The position numbers and the translations under genes were made by a program. This document shows, piece after piece, positions 44,339-55,110 of a DNA stretch of 64,000 bases. The stretch lies in contig NZ_JAKZFR010000005.1 of the NCBI RefSeq assembly GCF_022808935.1, positions 186,001 to 250,000 on the forward strand, read 5' to 3'. This DNA is from Geothrix sp. SG200. Its GTDB lineage: Bacteria; Acidobacteriota; Holophagae; Holophagales; Holophagaceae. Under the pieces are notes generated by a model that was not told where the DNA came from, did no database searches, and saw only the letters and a program-made list of their open reading frames with translations. Position 1 is the stretch's first letter. Every line of letters starts with the position of its first letter.

Positions 44339-44453
44339 TCATTCACTCCACCGAAAAACAATGTTCCATGCCATATGGTTCTATTGTTGACAATGTTTTT
44401 ATACTGTCGACCCGGGTGTTATTTGTGTAAATAATTCATGATGAATTTGATGA

Positions 44454-45329
44454 TTAGAGGGGCACGATTGGTTGATTTTCTGCTTCAATTCTGCCTAATA
44501 CTGCACCAATCGATGCCCACCCTTCCTCTCTGATCAATCTGGCAAGCTTGGAGCGACTACCACGCAGGCCGACAGTAGCTTTGAATTTCCGCCATTGCGA
44601 GAGGTCACCTAGAAGCGGCTGGTCCGGATCAAGGTCCCTGGGGTGGATGTAGCTCATCACATAGGCCCGCGAAATCAGCATATGGCGGATGATGCCATAG
44701 GGAAGAATCCTGAAATAACCACCTCCGGCAGGAGCCATGGTCATCGGGCCCAATCGCATCGTGGTCGCTGGAAACTCAACGAGTTCAGCACCCAAGTGCC
44801 GAAGCCGGAAAGGGGTCTGGTAATCGAGATCCGGGAATCCGCCGTGTGCATGCCGCCCGCCGAAGAAGGATGCATCGCAGGTGATGCCTTCAGACACCAG
44901 GATGGGGACGGCCCAGAGGCAGGATGGGGTCAGACTGAAGCCTGGGGCTCGGTAGGCTCGGATGGGGGCACTCCCGGCATCTTCCAGATAGCGAAGCGCG
45001 GTGCGAAGGTCCTCCCGGAAGGTGGATTCGTCCAACGCATGGATGGGGCGATGCAGATGGGAGTGACAGGCCAGTTCATGCCCACGTGAAACGACTTCTC
45101 TGACCAGCCGTGGGTAGGTTTTTGCCACCCAGCCTAGGCAAAAGAAGGTGGCGCTGACCTTGGCCTCATCGAAGAGATCCAGCAGGCGATGAGTGTTGGC
45201 TTCGATGCGAGGCTCGAGCGAATGCCAACCTGCAGCGTCAGCGACAGACGGGACATCGATCTGATGGAACCAGTCTTCCAGGTCCACCGTGAGCACCCTC
45301 ATGGGGGAGGCAGACGCGTCAGACGACAT
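44454..45329 (-). CDS. polysaccharide deacetylase (DUF3473-type)
   Basis: 291 residues if started at the ATG at 45329, which overlaps the acetyltransferase stop; a downstream ATG at 45302 (MRVLTVDLEDWFHQ) is an alternative. Carbohydrate esterase 4 motifs: VLTVDLEDWFHQ (first Asp), ATFFCLGWVAK, GHELACHSHLHRPIHALDES (metal His pair), YRAPGFSLTPSCLW and the C-terminal GGGYFRILPYGIIRHML with YIHPRDLDPDQPL. This subgroup is common in exopolysaccharide loci, often with exosortase, but no exosortase is seen here. It removes acetyl groups from N-acetyl sugars outside the cytoplasm or on lipid-linked units. Confidence 0.85.
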   Translation of the reverse strand: MSSDASASPMRVLTVDLEDWFHQIDVPSVADAAGWHSLEPRIEANTHRLLDLFDEAKVSATFFCLGWVAKTYPRLVREVVSRGHELACHSHLHRPIHALDESTFREDLRTALRYLEDAGSAPIRAYRAPGFSLTPSCLWAVPILVSEGITCDASFFGGRHAHGGFPDLDYQTPFRLRHLGAELVEFPATTMRLGPMTMAPAGGGYFRILPYGIIRHMLISRAYVMSYIHPRDLDPDQPLLGDLSQWRKFKATVGLRGSRSKLARLIREEGWASIGAVLGRIEAENQPIVPL

Positions 45330-46176
45330 CGAAATCGAACAGTTCAAACCGGCGGGTCTGGATGTGGTTCAAGAGGGGGAGGATCGGGCCCTCCAGGGAA
45401 GGCCTGCAGATCAGATGGAAGGGGCTTGGCCGGAGGCTTTCCGGCACCACCCAAGCGAAGTGGGTGGTGGGTCCGTAGGTGGCGTAGATGGCTGGGCGTG
45501 TCAGTCGTGCCAGGCGCCCATAAGCGGGGGCCTGAACTTGGCTGACATCCAGCCCTCCGGCGGTAAGGATGCAGTGGACAGGCATGCCCTTGAAAGACCG
45601 GGTGCAGGTCATCTGTCCTTCCGCGGATACCTCGTAGCCACCGGCGGGCCTGGAGAGTCGCCATCGAACCCCGTCCGGACCGGGTGCAAGCAAGCGAGGG
45701 GCACCTGGGCGTGGAGATCCGCCCGGGAAATGAGCCTCCACTTTCAGTTGGCCAAGCAAGTGGAATCCAAGGGAGTTGATGAACCCGTGGACGCTGTTCT
45801 CGTTGGCGACGCCTAGAATTACGTGCGGACCCAAGCTGGTCAGATGGTCATAAGCGGCTTGCGCAGTCCGCTTGAAAAGCCCCTGTCCCTGAGCCTTCGG
45901 ATGAACAGCGGTGTTGAGGGAAAGGTAGGTCCGGATCTGCGAGAATTTCGGCTCGGCGAAGGCAAATGTCGGTATGACGGCATAGTGGGCGATGAGGTCG
46001 CCGGTTTCGTTGTGGGCATTGATGTAAATGGCTTTCCCCGCAGGGTTCTGAAGGTACTGCCACGCCAACTCTTCATCCCAGGCCCTCTCGGGCCCGAAGA
46101 CCTCCTTGAGGAGGTTGGCGATCGCTGGGATGTCTTCTTCCGATGCGGTCTGGGCAGGGGCTAATCTTGCATCCAT
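45319..46176 (-). CDS. GNAT-family acetyltransferase
   Basis: 285 residues. The N-terminal half has GNAT features: SEEDIPAIANLLKEVFGPER, AHYAVIPTFAFAEPKFSQIR, SLNTAVHPKAQGQGLFKRTA (the acetyl-CoA Q/RxxGxG/A loop) and GVANENSVHGFINSLGFHLL. The C-terminal 130 residues have no family I recognise. It may acetylate a sugar of the polysaccharide, balancing the deacetylase beside it. The ATG at 46176 follows gaggtcccATG. The stop overlaps the deacetylase start by a few bases. Confidence 0.75.
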   Translation of the reverse strand: MDARLAPAQTASEEDIPAIANLLKEVFGPERAWDEELAWQYLQNPAGKAIYINAHNETGDLIAHYAVIPTFAFAEPKFSQIRTYLSLNTAVHPKAQGQGLFKRTAQAAYDHLTSLGPHVILGVANENSVHGFINSLGFHLLGQLKVEAHFPGGSPRPGAPRLLAPGPDGVRWRLSRPAGGYEVSAEGQMTCTRSFKGMPVHCILTAGGLDVSQVQAPAYGRLARLTRPAIYATYGPTTHFAWVVPESLRPSPFHLICRPSLEGPILPLLNHIQTRRFELFDFDVV

Positions 46177-46237
46177 GGGACCTCGAAACCGGGCGCTGAG
46201 AAGAAAGGTAGGTTAGCAGGTTCACCCAGATGGGCGG

Positions 46238-47359
46238 CTACCTGGAGCCCCTCAGGTCGGCCTTGGCAAGCCGATCATAAGCGAGAGCCACACCATCCCA
46301 GGTGTATCGCTCTCGCAATCGCTCCTGCGCGGATGCGAGCCATTGGGCATTCTCGGCATCGGTCCGGGAGGACAATGCATCCAGAATCGGGGGAATGTCA
46401 CTCGCTGTCCGGAAGTAGGAAAGCAGGTCGCCTCCAACCTCCCGGTTGAACGGATTGTCGTGGGCGATGATCGGCCGCCCTGCGGCCAGCGCCTCAAGTA
46501 GAGAGGGGTTGGTCCCCCCCACGGTGTGTCCGTGGAATGCTGCATGGGCGTGCTTCCTCAAAGCGCCAAGGCGCGCCTTGTCATAGACACCCCCGAGGAA
46601 TCGGATGCGATCTCCCTTGTGGGCCAGCAGCTCTCGCACGTACGGGCGGTCGTCGAGTCCACCCACTACGATCAGTGGGCGGGAAGTCGACGAGGCCAGG
46701 TAGCCCTGAACGATTTCCAGAATTTGATTTTCGGGCTCGAGCCGGGCGACTGTCAGGCAATAGCCCCCTGGCTGAAGCCCATCGGGAAGCAGGGAAGCAC
46801 TGTTCTCGGGAAGATTAGGTGCATTGGCTCCATAGGGAATGAAGGCCATCCCAGCCGGGCTCCTGAAGGTTTTCCGGTAATAGGCCTCAATGGCTTTGGC
46901 GTCGCACAGAACCTGGTGGGCGGCCTGTCCGCAGAACCATTCCGCGACTCGGACGTAAGCCCGAATGATGGGCGGCCATTTTGTGCGTTTCCATTCCAGT
47001 CCGTCGAGGTTGACCCAGACCCGGCTCCCGGCAAGCCGTGGAAGCAGGAATGCGGGAGCAGCCCCGTAACCGAGCATGTAGACGATGTCGTAACGGCCCA
47101 TGCTGTCCAAGAGGCAGGCCACATCGAACAGAACGTTCCCAAGCCCCCCAGTGGCTGGCACCGGAAGGTGCCGCAATCGGACCCCCCGGTAGTCGCCATC
47201 AGACGCGGTCGAGCCTTTCGGTGCCGGGCAGTAGACAGTGACCTCATAACCACCCATGGCCATCAGCCGGATGGAGAGCTCCTCAGCGAACGTTTCATAT
47301 CCACCGTATTTCGCGGGCAATCCTTGAGTGCCGAGGATGGCCATTCGGATGGACTTCAT
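46238..47359 (-). CDS. GT4-family glycosyltransferase with DUF1972 N-terminal domain
   Basis: 373 residues from the ATG at 47359 (gaggcactc before it); a longer ORF extends 40 codons upstream without family likeness. The N-terminal domain MAILGTQGLPAKYGGYETFA EELSIRL is the DUF1972 signature, then WVNLDGLEWKRTKWPP, YCLTVARLEPENQILEIVQG and a C-terminal HAAFHGHTVGGTNPSLLEAL with AAGRPIIAHDNPFNREVGGD. Members include capsule rhamnosyltransferases. It is the first gene of the minus-strand polysaccharide group. pnp lies upstream on the same strand. Confidence 0.88.
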   Translation of the reverse strand: MKSIRMAILGTQGLPAKYGGYETFAEELSIRLMAMGGYEVTVYCPAPKGSTASDGDYRGVRLRHLPVPATGGLGNVLFDVACLLDSMGRYDIVYMLGYGAAPAFLLPRLAGSRVWVNLDGLEWKRTKWPPIIRAYVRVAEWFCGQAAHQVLCDAKAIEAYYRKTFRSPAGMAFIPYGANAPNLPENSASLLPDGLQPGGYCLTVARLEPENQILEIVQGYLASSTSRPLIVVGGLDDRPYVRELLAHKGDRIRFLGGVYDKARLGALRKHAHAAFHGHTVGGTNPSLLEALAAGRPIIAHDNPFNREVGGDLLSYFRTASDIPPILDALSSRTDAENAQWLASAQERLRERYTWDGVALAYDRLAKADLRGSR

Positions 47360-47482
47360 GAGTGCCTCATTTGAAAACGGAGGAGAGTCGTGGTCCGGGT
47401 AGGACTGTAAATCGTGCCTCTCCATGATGCCCAGGCTCTCCGGCGGTACCCTCGGAAAGGGCCATGATGACGAGCACAATCA

Positions 47483-47510
47483 CAATCGGGGAGCCGAAGC
47501 CCCCCGATTG
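47483..47510 (-). promoter_or_regulatory. hairpin downstream of pnp
   Basis: CAATCGGGG (47483-47491) and CCCCGATTG (47502-47510) form a 9-base stem with a 10-base loop, about 28 bases after the pnp stop. In the minus-strand transcript it is followed by tgattgt, only a weak T run, so termination is possible but not certain. Confidence 0.5.
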
Positions 47511-47537
47511 GCAATCCCTGATGATTCAGGCTGGGTT

Positions 47538-49712
<2,175 letters not shown>

Positions 49713-49985
49713 GCGGTCTCCGGGCCGTGCGGCCCTTTGGGGGCTCCCCCTGAGCCCGGGCACCGGCCGGGGCTCCAGCGATCGCTCCATGAAACCCGTC
49801 CGCCGGGGGCTTTGGTTGGCCTGGGGAGGTGGGCTTCCTGCAGAGGTCGCCGCCGAAGGGGAGCAGGTGGAAATCGGCAGGATCAGCATAGCAGATCGCC
49901 GGGAATTGGGTCCTGGCCGCACACCTCCTGGCCTCGCATCGCGAGGAGTAAGGATCCCGGTTGAACCTTGCAAAACGGCGAATGT

Positions 49986-50002
49986 GATGCAATTATTGCA
50001 TC
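49986..50002. promoter_or_regulatory. 17-base palindrome in the pnp/wecA-like divergent interval
   Basis: GATGCAAT-T-ATTGCATC is a perfect 8-1-8 palindrome in an otherwise GC-rich region, 72 bases before the WecA-like start and 274 before pnp. Such symmetry fits a dimeric regulator site in the upstream region of the glycosyltransferase gene. The rest of 49713-50074 contains no ORF I support. Confidence 0.45.
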
Positions 50003-50074
50003 CTAGCAATTTTCTAAACCCTGACCCGACCAGCGACCTCCCTTATTCCCTGAACCTCTGTTGCCGAGGACGTC

Positions 50075-51151
50075 GTGGCATCTTCCTGGACCCAGCCTGC
50101 GATCGGATTCGCCCTTGGGCTGGCGCTCTCCGGGGCGCTGATCCGGTGGGTGGGGCCCCTCGGCTGGATGGATCTCCCCGACGCCGCCCGGAAGAAGCAT
50201 GGGCGGCCCACCCCACGGACAGGGGGCCTGGTGCTGTGGCTGCTTCTCATGGCGGCCCATGCCATGGGCCAGTGGCGCTTCCATCTGGATCTCGCCGACT
50301 GGGCGGGCGTGTATGCCATGGCCTTCATCGGCATGCTGGATGACCGCTTCAACCTCCGCCCGAGGTACAAGGCCATGGCGGGTTTCGGAGTCGCGCTGAT
50401 GCTGGCGTTCCATGTGACCGGAACGCTCGGGCGGCAGCTCGAAGAGGTGTCCTTCCTGGACTTTACCCTGTCCGGCCACCCCATCGTGCTCGTGCCCCTG
50501 CTCACCCTGTGGTTCTGGGCCCTGCCTCAGGCCTACAACCTCATCGATGGCATCAACGGCCTGGCCATGGGATTCGCCGCCCTGGTGCTGGGCGTGCTGG
50601 GCTGGAACCTCGGGGTCCAGTCCGGACTTCTCTGGGGCGGGCTGGCGGCGGTCCTGGTCCTGAATTTCCCGAAGGCCCGGCACTTCCTGGGTGATTGCGG
50701 AGCCCTCATGCTGGGCACCCTCTTCGCCATTCTCGGGGTGGAGGCCTTCGCGCTGAGGAATCCCAACCTGCTGCTGTGGGTCTTCGCTTATCCCACGGTG
50801 GATGTCCTGCTGGTGGTGGGCATCCGGGCCTGGAAGGGCCTTCCTCTCGGCGCCGCCGATCGCAGCCACCTCCACCATTGGATGATGGATCACATGAACG
50901 GTCGCTCCTGGTTCGCCACGCCGACCCTGTTGTGCATCGCCGCCCTGCCCATGCTGCACGCCACGAATCTTCCCGGGCACGAGGCCATGTCGCGCGTGGG
51001 CGTGGTGATCCTGGCGGTCCTGGCCCTCAAGGCCTTCAAGGACCGCGTGACGGTGAAGGATCGGCCCGCGACCGCCCAGGTGCGCCGCGAGATCCCCTTC
51101 ATGGTGTCCGGCAGCGTCCGTGAAGTCTCCGGGTCCCACACGAGGCTCTGA
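50075..51151 (+). CDS. WecA/MraY-type undecaprenyl-phosphate sugar-1-phosphate transferase
   Basis: 358 residues with about ten hydrophobic spans. Motifs of the polyprenyl-phosphate GlcNAc/hexose-1-P transferase family: KKHGRPTPRTGGL after the first loop, FIGMLDDRFNLRPRYKAMAG (the DDxx(D/N) pair), QAYNLIDGINGLAMGFAAL (N-x3-D-G-x-N-G), FPKARHFLGDCGALMLGTL and SHLHHWMMDH (His-rich cytosolic loop). It starts O-unit assembly on undecaprenyl phosphate. GTG start at 50075 follows gaggacgtc. It is followed by the SLBB export gene on the same strand after 114 bp. Confidence 0.88.
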   Translation: MASSWTQPAIGFALGLALSGALIRWVGPLGWMDLPDAARKKHGRPTPRTGGLVLWLLLMAAHAMGQWRFHLDLADWAGVYAMAFIGMLDDRFNLRPRYKAMAGFGVALMLAFHVTGTLGRQLEEVSFLDFTLSGHPIVLVPLLTLWFWALPQAYNLIDGINGLAMGFAALVLGVLGWNLGVQSGLLWGGLAAVLVLNFPKARHFLGDCGALMLGTLFAILGVEAFALRNPNLLLWVFAYPTVDVLLVVGIRAWKGLPLGAADRSHLHHWMMDHMNGRSWFATPTLLCIAALPMLHATNLPGHEAMSRVGVVILAVLALKAFKDRVTVKDRPATAQVRREIPFMVSGSVREVSGSHTRL

Positions 51152-51265
51152 TCGATCGGTCGAAGAGGCCGATGTCTGCCGAGGGTCGGGCATACTGGAT
51201 CATCATGCCTTCTGCTCCGCCGGTGGGATGGATCCCCCGGAATCCACACCGATAGGACTGTCCTG

Positions 51266-54187
51266 ATGCGCGTCCCGATCTCCCGCACCATCCTGGCCCT
51301 GGCGGTCGCCACCACGCTCTCCGCCCAGCTGCCCCAGGGCCTGGATCTGCAGGCCCTGAAGCAGGCCGCCTCGGCCCAGGGGGTGGGCGGGGCGGCGGAT
51401 TCCGTACCCGCCAGGTCCACGGCCCTCCCAGCCACCTCGCCCACGCCGGAGGAGGCAGCGCGTCAGCTGGATGCCGACGACAAGCTGGATCGCGAGATCC
51501 AGGCCCTCAAGCGCCGGGAGAAGGGGCCCCGCCGGTTCGCGGCGGACCTGTTCGACGTCCGCCAGCGCGGCTCGGCGGCCACGGAAGGCGGCATCGCCGA
51601 GGACTATGTGCTGGGCACCGGCGACCGCCTCAACCTCAACGTCTTCGGCAGTGCCACCTTCGAGCTGCCCGTGCAGGTGGATGGCCGCGGAGAGATCGTC
51701 ATCCCCAAGGTGGGCACGGCCAAGGTGGGCGGGCTCACCTTGGGCCGGGCCAAGCAGGTGGTGCAGGGGGTGGTGGGACGCAACTTCTCCCGCTCCTCCG
51801 TGGACCTGCAGGTGATCAAGCTCCGCGAGGTGCGGGTCTTCGTGCTGGGCGAGGTCTACAAGCCCGGCAGCTACCTGGTGTCGAGCCTCAGCTCCCTGGT
51901 CAATGTGCTCAGCCTGGCCGGCGGCCCCACGGCCGTGGGCAGCTACCGTGACATCCGGGTGATGCGCGGAGGCCAGAAGGTAGCCGGCCTGGACCTCTAT
52001 CCCCTGCGGGCCGAGGGCCTGGGGAATCCCAACGTGGCGCTCCAGAACGGCGACACCCTGTTCGTACCCATGGCCCAGAACCAGGTGACGCTGGAGGGGA
52101 CCTTCGCCCGGGTCGCCTTGGCCCCGGTGCAGGATCGGGCCGATGAGCAGCTGCTCCAGCTGGGAGCGCTGCAGTCGGGGGATGAGGACGAGGCCCTGCT
52201 TGAGCAGGAGATCCTCCGCCTGGAATACCAGATGGCCCAGGCTCCCCGCGAGCAGGCCCAGGAGGAAAACCTGGTGCGGAACGGCGCCGAAGCGGCGGAT
52301 CGCTCATCCTCCCAGGACCTTTGGCTGGGTCTCGTGCCGAAGGTGCCGACGGCCCGGAACCAAGGAACCGATACCAAGACCAGGGCTTCGAACGGGGCGG
52401 AACCTCTGGCTCTCGAGGAGCGCCTGGCCGTGGAGGCCCGCCTGGCGCAGCTTCGCCGGGTGCTGGCTGCGCTGAAGCTGCGGGCCCGCGGCGATCACCG
52501 GATCCTGAAGGAGCCCGTGGCGGGCCAGGAACCTGTGGATGAGAGCCTTCCCGAATGGCGGCGCCTGTGGGATCTCAAGGGTGTTGCCCCGCGGATGGTC
52601 TTCGAGATGAAGCCCGGCGAGACCACGGCAGACGCGTTGCGCTACGCCGGTGGGCTGCTGCCCGAGTCCTCCCCGGCCTCCTTGACCCTCCGTCGCCGGG
52701 GGCCCGATGGCGCGCTCCAGGCCGTGGACGTGCCCCTGGTCGGAGCCCCCGCAGTCCTGGGCTGGGGCGACGTGCTGTCGGCCCTGCCGCGGCGCGGGCC
52801 CCAGGAGCGCGCTGTCACCGTGCAGGGCTGGGCGCGGGTGCCCGGCTCCTTCGCCCGGACCGAAGGGCTGCGGGTAGGCGATCTGCTGGCCCGCGAATCC
52901 CAGGTGCTGCCGGACACCTACATGGCGCGGGGCGAGATCGTCCGCCAGCTGCCCGACGGCACCACGCGCTTCCTGAGCTTCGATCTGGCCAAGGCGCTCC
53001 AGAAGGATCCCTCCCACAACCTGCTGCTGGAAGACCGGGACCGGGTGGAGCTGTACCGCCTCCAGGACCTGCGCCTGCCGCGGACGGTCAAGCTGCTGGG
53101 CCCTGTGACCCGGCCGGGTATCTTCCCCTTCCACGAAGGAATGCGGGCCTCGGATCTGATCTTCCGAGCCGGCCTGCCCCTCAAATCCGCGGATCGCCTG
53201 ACGGCGGAGCTGGCGCGCAGCCGGGATGGCAAGCCCAGCGAAGTGGTGCGGCTGGACCTTGCCCGGCTGCTGTCCACGGAGGCGGGGAGTCCCGTGGGCA
53301 TCCAGGATGATGCCCAGAACCCCCGGTTGCAGCCTGACGACCAGATCAGCCTGTTCGAGAAGCCAGACTACCGCGTCCACCGCACCGTCCGGATCCTGGG
53401 CCAGGTGGCCCGGCCGGGCAGCTACACCATGGATACGGAGCGGCCCACTCTGGCCCAGCTCATCCAGCGGGCCGGCGGGCTGACGAGGGAGGCCATGCCG
53501 AAGGCGGGGATCTTCCTGCGCAGCATGGGCGGCGAGACCCCCGAGCTGGAGGACCCCTTGAAGCTGCTGGAGGCGCTGAAGAAACCGGACCCGCGCGCCC
53601 AGGCAGGCGCCGCCCTGGGCGCATCCGGCCAGGAGCTCCCGCCGTCGAAGCGGCTCGTGCAGCAGGCCCAGGATCCCAGCAGCAAGGGGGTGAATGACAT
53701 CCTGGAGCGCCTGAACGAGACGCGCCGTCAGGGCGCCACCGGCCAGCTGCTGCGGGGGCCGCTCATGCACGGGCTGATCACGGGTTCCCTCAACCGCATG
53801 GTGGTGGACTTCGAGGCGGCCCTCAATGGGAACGCCCAGGCTGACGTGGAACTGCAGGACGGGGACGAGATCGTCATCCCCCGGGCCACGGACGCAGCCT
53901 ACGTGGTGGGCGAGACGGCCAGCCCCTTCGCCACCTACAAGGTCCAGAAGGGCATGAAGGTCTCCGACATGCTGAAGCTGGCCGGCGGCCTCACGCACAA
54001 TGCGGACTACTGGGGCGTGAGGCTGCTCAAGGCCGACGGCCGCATCCTCGACAGCTGGGTGCAGGGCCGCGCCGTGGAGCCTGGCGATACGGTGCTGGTG
54101 CCCCAGCGCTTCCGCCGAGATACCAGCTGGCAGGAGAACCTCCAGGCCCTGACACCGCTGGCGCTGGTCCTGAATGCCATCAAGTAG
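51266..54187 (+). CDS. large SLBB-domain polysaccharide export protein
   Basis: 973 residues, well above the 380 of Wza. Signal peptide MRVPISRTILALAVATTLSAQ without a lipobox cysteine, so it is not a Wza-type lipoprotein. The poly-export domain at about 110-200 starts EDYVLGTGDRLNLNVFG and includes VDGRGEIVIPKVG; at least four SLBB-type repeats follow (VFVLGEVYKPGSYLVSSLSS, VQGWARVPGSFARTEGLRVG, LLGPVTRPGIFPFHEGMRAS, ILGQVARPGSYTMDTERPTL) and a final one (VVGETASPFATYKVQKGMKV). A long helical insert at about 310-390 (LLQLGALQSGDEDEALLEQE) separates them. It probably forms the outer-membrane exit for the polysaccharide. No Wzc-like kinase is in the window. Confidence 0.85.
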   Translation: MRVPISRTILALAVATTLSAQLPQGLDLQALKQAASAQGVGGAADSVPARSTALPATSPTPEEAARQLDADDKLDREIQALKRREKGPRRFAADLFDVRQRGSAATEGGIAEDYVLGTGDRLNLNVFGSATFELPVQVDGRGEIVIPKVGTAKVGGLTLGRAKQVVQGVVGRNFSRSSVDLQVIKLREVRVFVLGEVYKPGSYLVSSLSSLVNVLSLAGGPTAVGSYRDIRVMRGGQKVAGLDLYPLRAEGLGNPNVALQNGDTLFVPMAQNQVTLEGTFARVALAPVQDRADEQLLQLGALQSGDEDEALLEQEILRLEYQMAQAPREQAQEENLVRNGAEAADRSSSQDLWLGLVPKVPTARNQGTDTKTRASNGAEPLALEERLAVEARLAQLRRVLAALKLRARGDHRILKEPVAGQEPVDESLPEWRRLWDLKGVAPRMVFEMKPGETTADALRYAGGLLPESSPASLTLRRRGPDGALQAVDVPLVGAPAVLGWGDVLSALPRRGPQERAVTVQGWARVPGSFARTEGLRVGDLLARESQVLPDTYMARGEIVRQLPDGTTRFLSFDLAKALQKDPSHNLLLEDRDRVELYRLQDLRLPRTVKLLGPVTRPGIFPFHEGMRASDLIFRAGLPLKSADRLTAELARSRDGKPSEVVRLDLARLLSTEAGSPVGIQDDAQNPRLQPDDQISLFEKPDYRVHRTVRILGQVARPGSYTMDTERPTLAQLIQRAGGLTREAMPKAGIFLRSMGGETPELEDPLKLLEALKKPDPRAQAGAALGASGQELPPSKRLVQQAQDPSSKGVNDILERLNETRRQGATGQLLRGPLMHGLITGSLNRMVVDFEAALNGNAQADVELQDGDEIVIPRATDAAYVVGETASPFATYKVQKGMKVSDMLKLAGGLTHNADYWGVRLLKADGRILDSWVQGRAVEPGDTVLVPQRFRRDTSWQENLQALTPLALVLNAIK

Positions 54188-54210
54188 GGCAGGCCGCTGC
54201 TAGAATGAAG

Positions 54211-54235
54211 GGCCCCGCGACCGCGGGGCCTTTTC
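54211..54235 (+). terminator. terminator after the SLBB export gene
   Basis: GGCCCCGC (54211-54218), loop gacc, GCGGGGCC (54223-54230), then ttttc. Perfect 8-base stem with T tail, 24 bases after the stop. The queD start is only 13 bases further on. Confidence 0.85.
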
Positions 54236-54247
54236 TTCGTGAGTGCC

Positions 54248-54595
54248 ATGATCCTGCGCAAAGAGTACTGGTTCGAAGCGGCCCATTTCATCTACAACCA
54301 CCCCGGCAAGTGCCGGAACCTGCACGGCCACAGCTACAAGCTGTTCGTCTCGCTGGAGGGGCAGGTGAACCCGGAGACGGGCATGATCATCGACTTCGAC
54401 GACCTCTCGAAGGTGGTGACAGAGAAGGTGATCTCGAAGCTGGACCACCGCTTCCTCAACGACTTGATCCCCCTGTCCACGGCCGAGAACATCTCCGTGT
54501 GGATCTGGGAGCAGCTCAAGCCCGCCCTGCCGCAGCTCTGCCAGGTCGAGGTGTACGAGACCACCGACAACTGCGTGATCTACCGCGGAGCCTGA
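54248..54595 (+). CDS. queD: 6-carboxytetrahydropterin synthase (QueD)
   Basis: 115 residues from the ATG at 54248 (a GTG three codons earlier is also possible). Converts dihydroneopterin triphosphate to 6-carboxytetrahydropterin for queuosine synthesis. Zinc ligands and catalytic residues are visible: AAHF (H13), KCRNLHGHSYKL (C22, H26, H28), then MIIDFDDLSKVV, LDHRFLNDL and YETTDNCVIYRG with the late Glu. FolE, which makes its substrate, lies 49 kb away in the window. The next gene starts one base after the stop. Confidence 0.93.
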   Translation: MILRKEYWFEAAHFIYNHPGKCRNLHGHSYKLFVSLEGQVNPETGMIIDFDDLSKVVTEKVISKLDHRFLNDLIPLSTAENISVWIWEQLKPALPQLCQVEVYETTDNCVIYRGA

Positions 54596-54596
54596 C

Positions 54597-55097
54597 ATGA
54601 AGCGCGCCCTCGCCCTCTCGGCCCTCGTGATCCTCGCCGGCTGCGACGCCATCAATCCGGCCCTGCGCTACCAGGAGGCCGCCCGTCAGCTCCGCTTCTC
54701 GCTGGACCGCGTGGAACCCCAGGTGGAGCTTGCCTTTCCCCTGGAGCAGTCGCGGCTGCGGCTGCGCCTGGACGTGGGCGTGGACAACGCGTCGGACATG
54801 CGCCTCCGCACCCGGCGCGTGAGCGGGAACCTGCGGCTGGCGGCCCAGGGCGGGGACCATGCCCTGGGCGCCATCGGCTTCCCGGAGGGCATGGACCTGG
54901 CCCCGAAGGGCCGGAGTACCCTGCACGCCGAGGTGGTGATGACCTACGCGGACCTCAAGAACGCGTGGGGACCGATCACGGCCGCCGCCGTCCGCCGCGA
55001 GTCCGCCACCTGGAGCCTGGCCGGCGAGGCCCGCTTCGAGGTCATGGGCATCGAGTTCGGCGTGCCCTTCCGCACGTCGAAGAGCACCGGACGCTGA
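54597..55097 (+). CDS. LEA14-like lipoprotein
   Basis: 166 residues. MKRALALSALVILAGCDAIN has a lipobox (LAGC), so the protein is likely lipid-anchored. The rest has the alternation and asparagine positions of the LEA14/WHy beta-sandwich (LRLDVGVDNASDMRLRTRRV SGNLRLA), a fold seen in many bacterial lipoproteins without a known ligand. The ATG is one base after queD and overlaps its regulatory space, so the two are probably co-transcribed. Confidence 0.65.
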   Translation: MKRALALSALVILAGCDAINPALRYQEAARQLRFSLDRVEPQVELAFPLEQSRLRLRLDVGVDNASDMRLRTRRVSGNLRLAAQGGDHALGAIGFPEGMDLAPKGRSTLHAEVVMTYADLKNAWGPITAAAVRRESATWSLAGEARFEVMGIEFGVPFRTSKSTGR

Positions 55098-55110
55098 CCT
55101 CCGGAGCCGC

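Noticed and set aside
44454-47359. A PEP-CTERM/exosortase system suggested by the DUF3473-type deacetylase
   Set aside because: No exosortase, PEP-CTERM protein, PrsK/PrsR or XrtA-type gene is in the window. The deacetylase alone does not prove the system.
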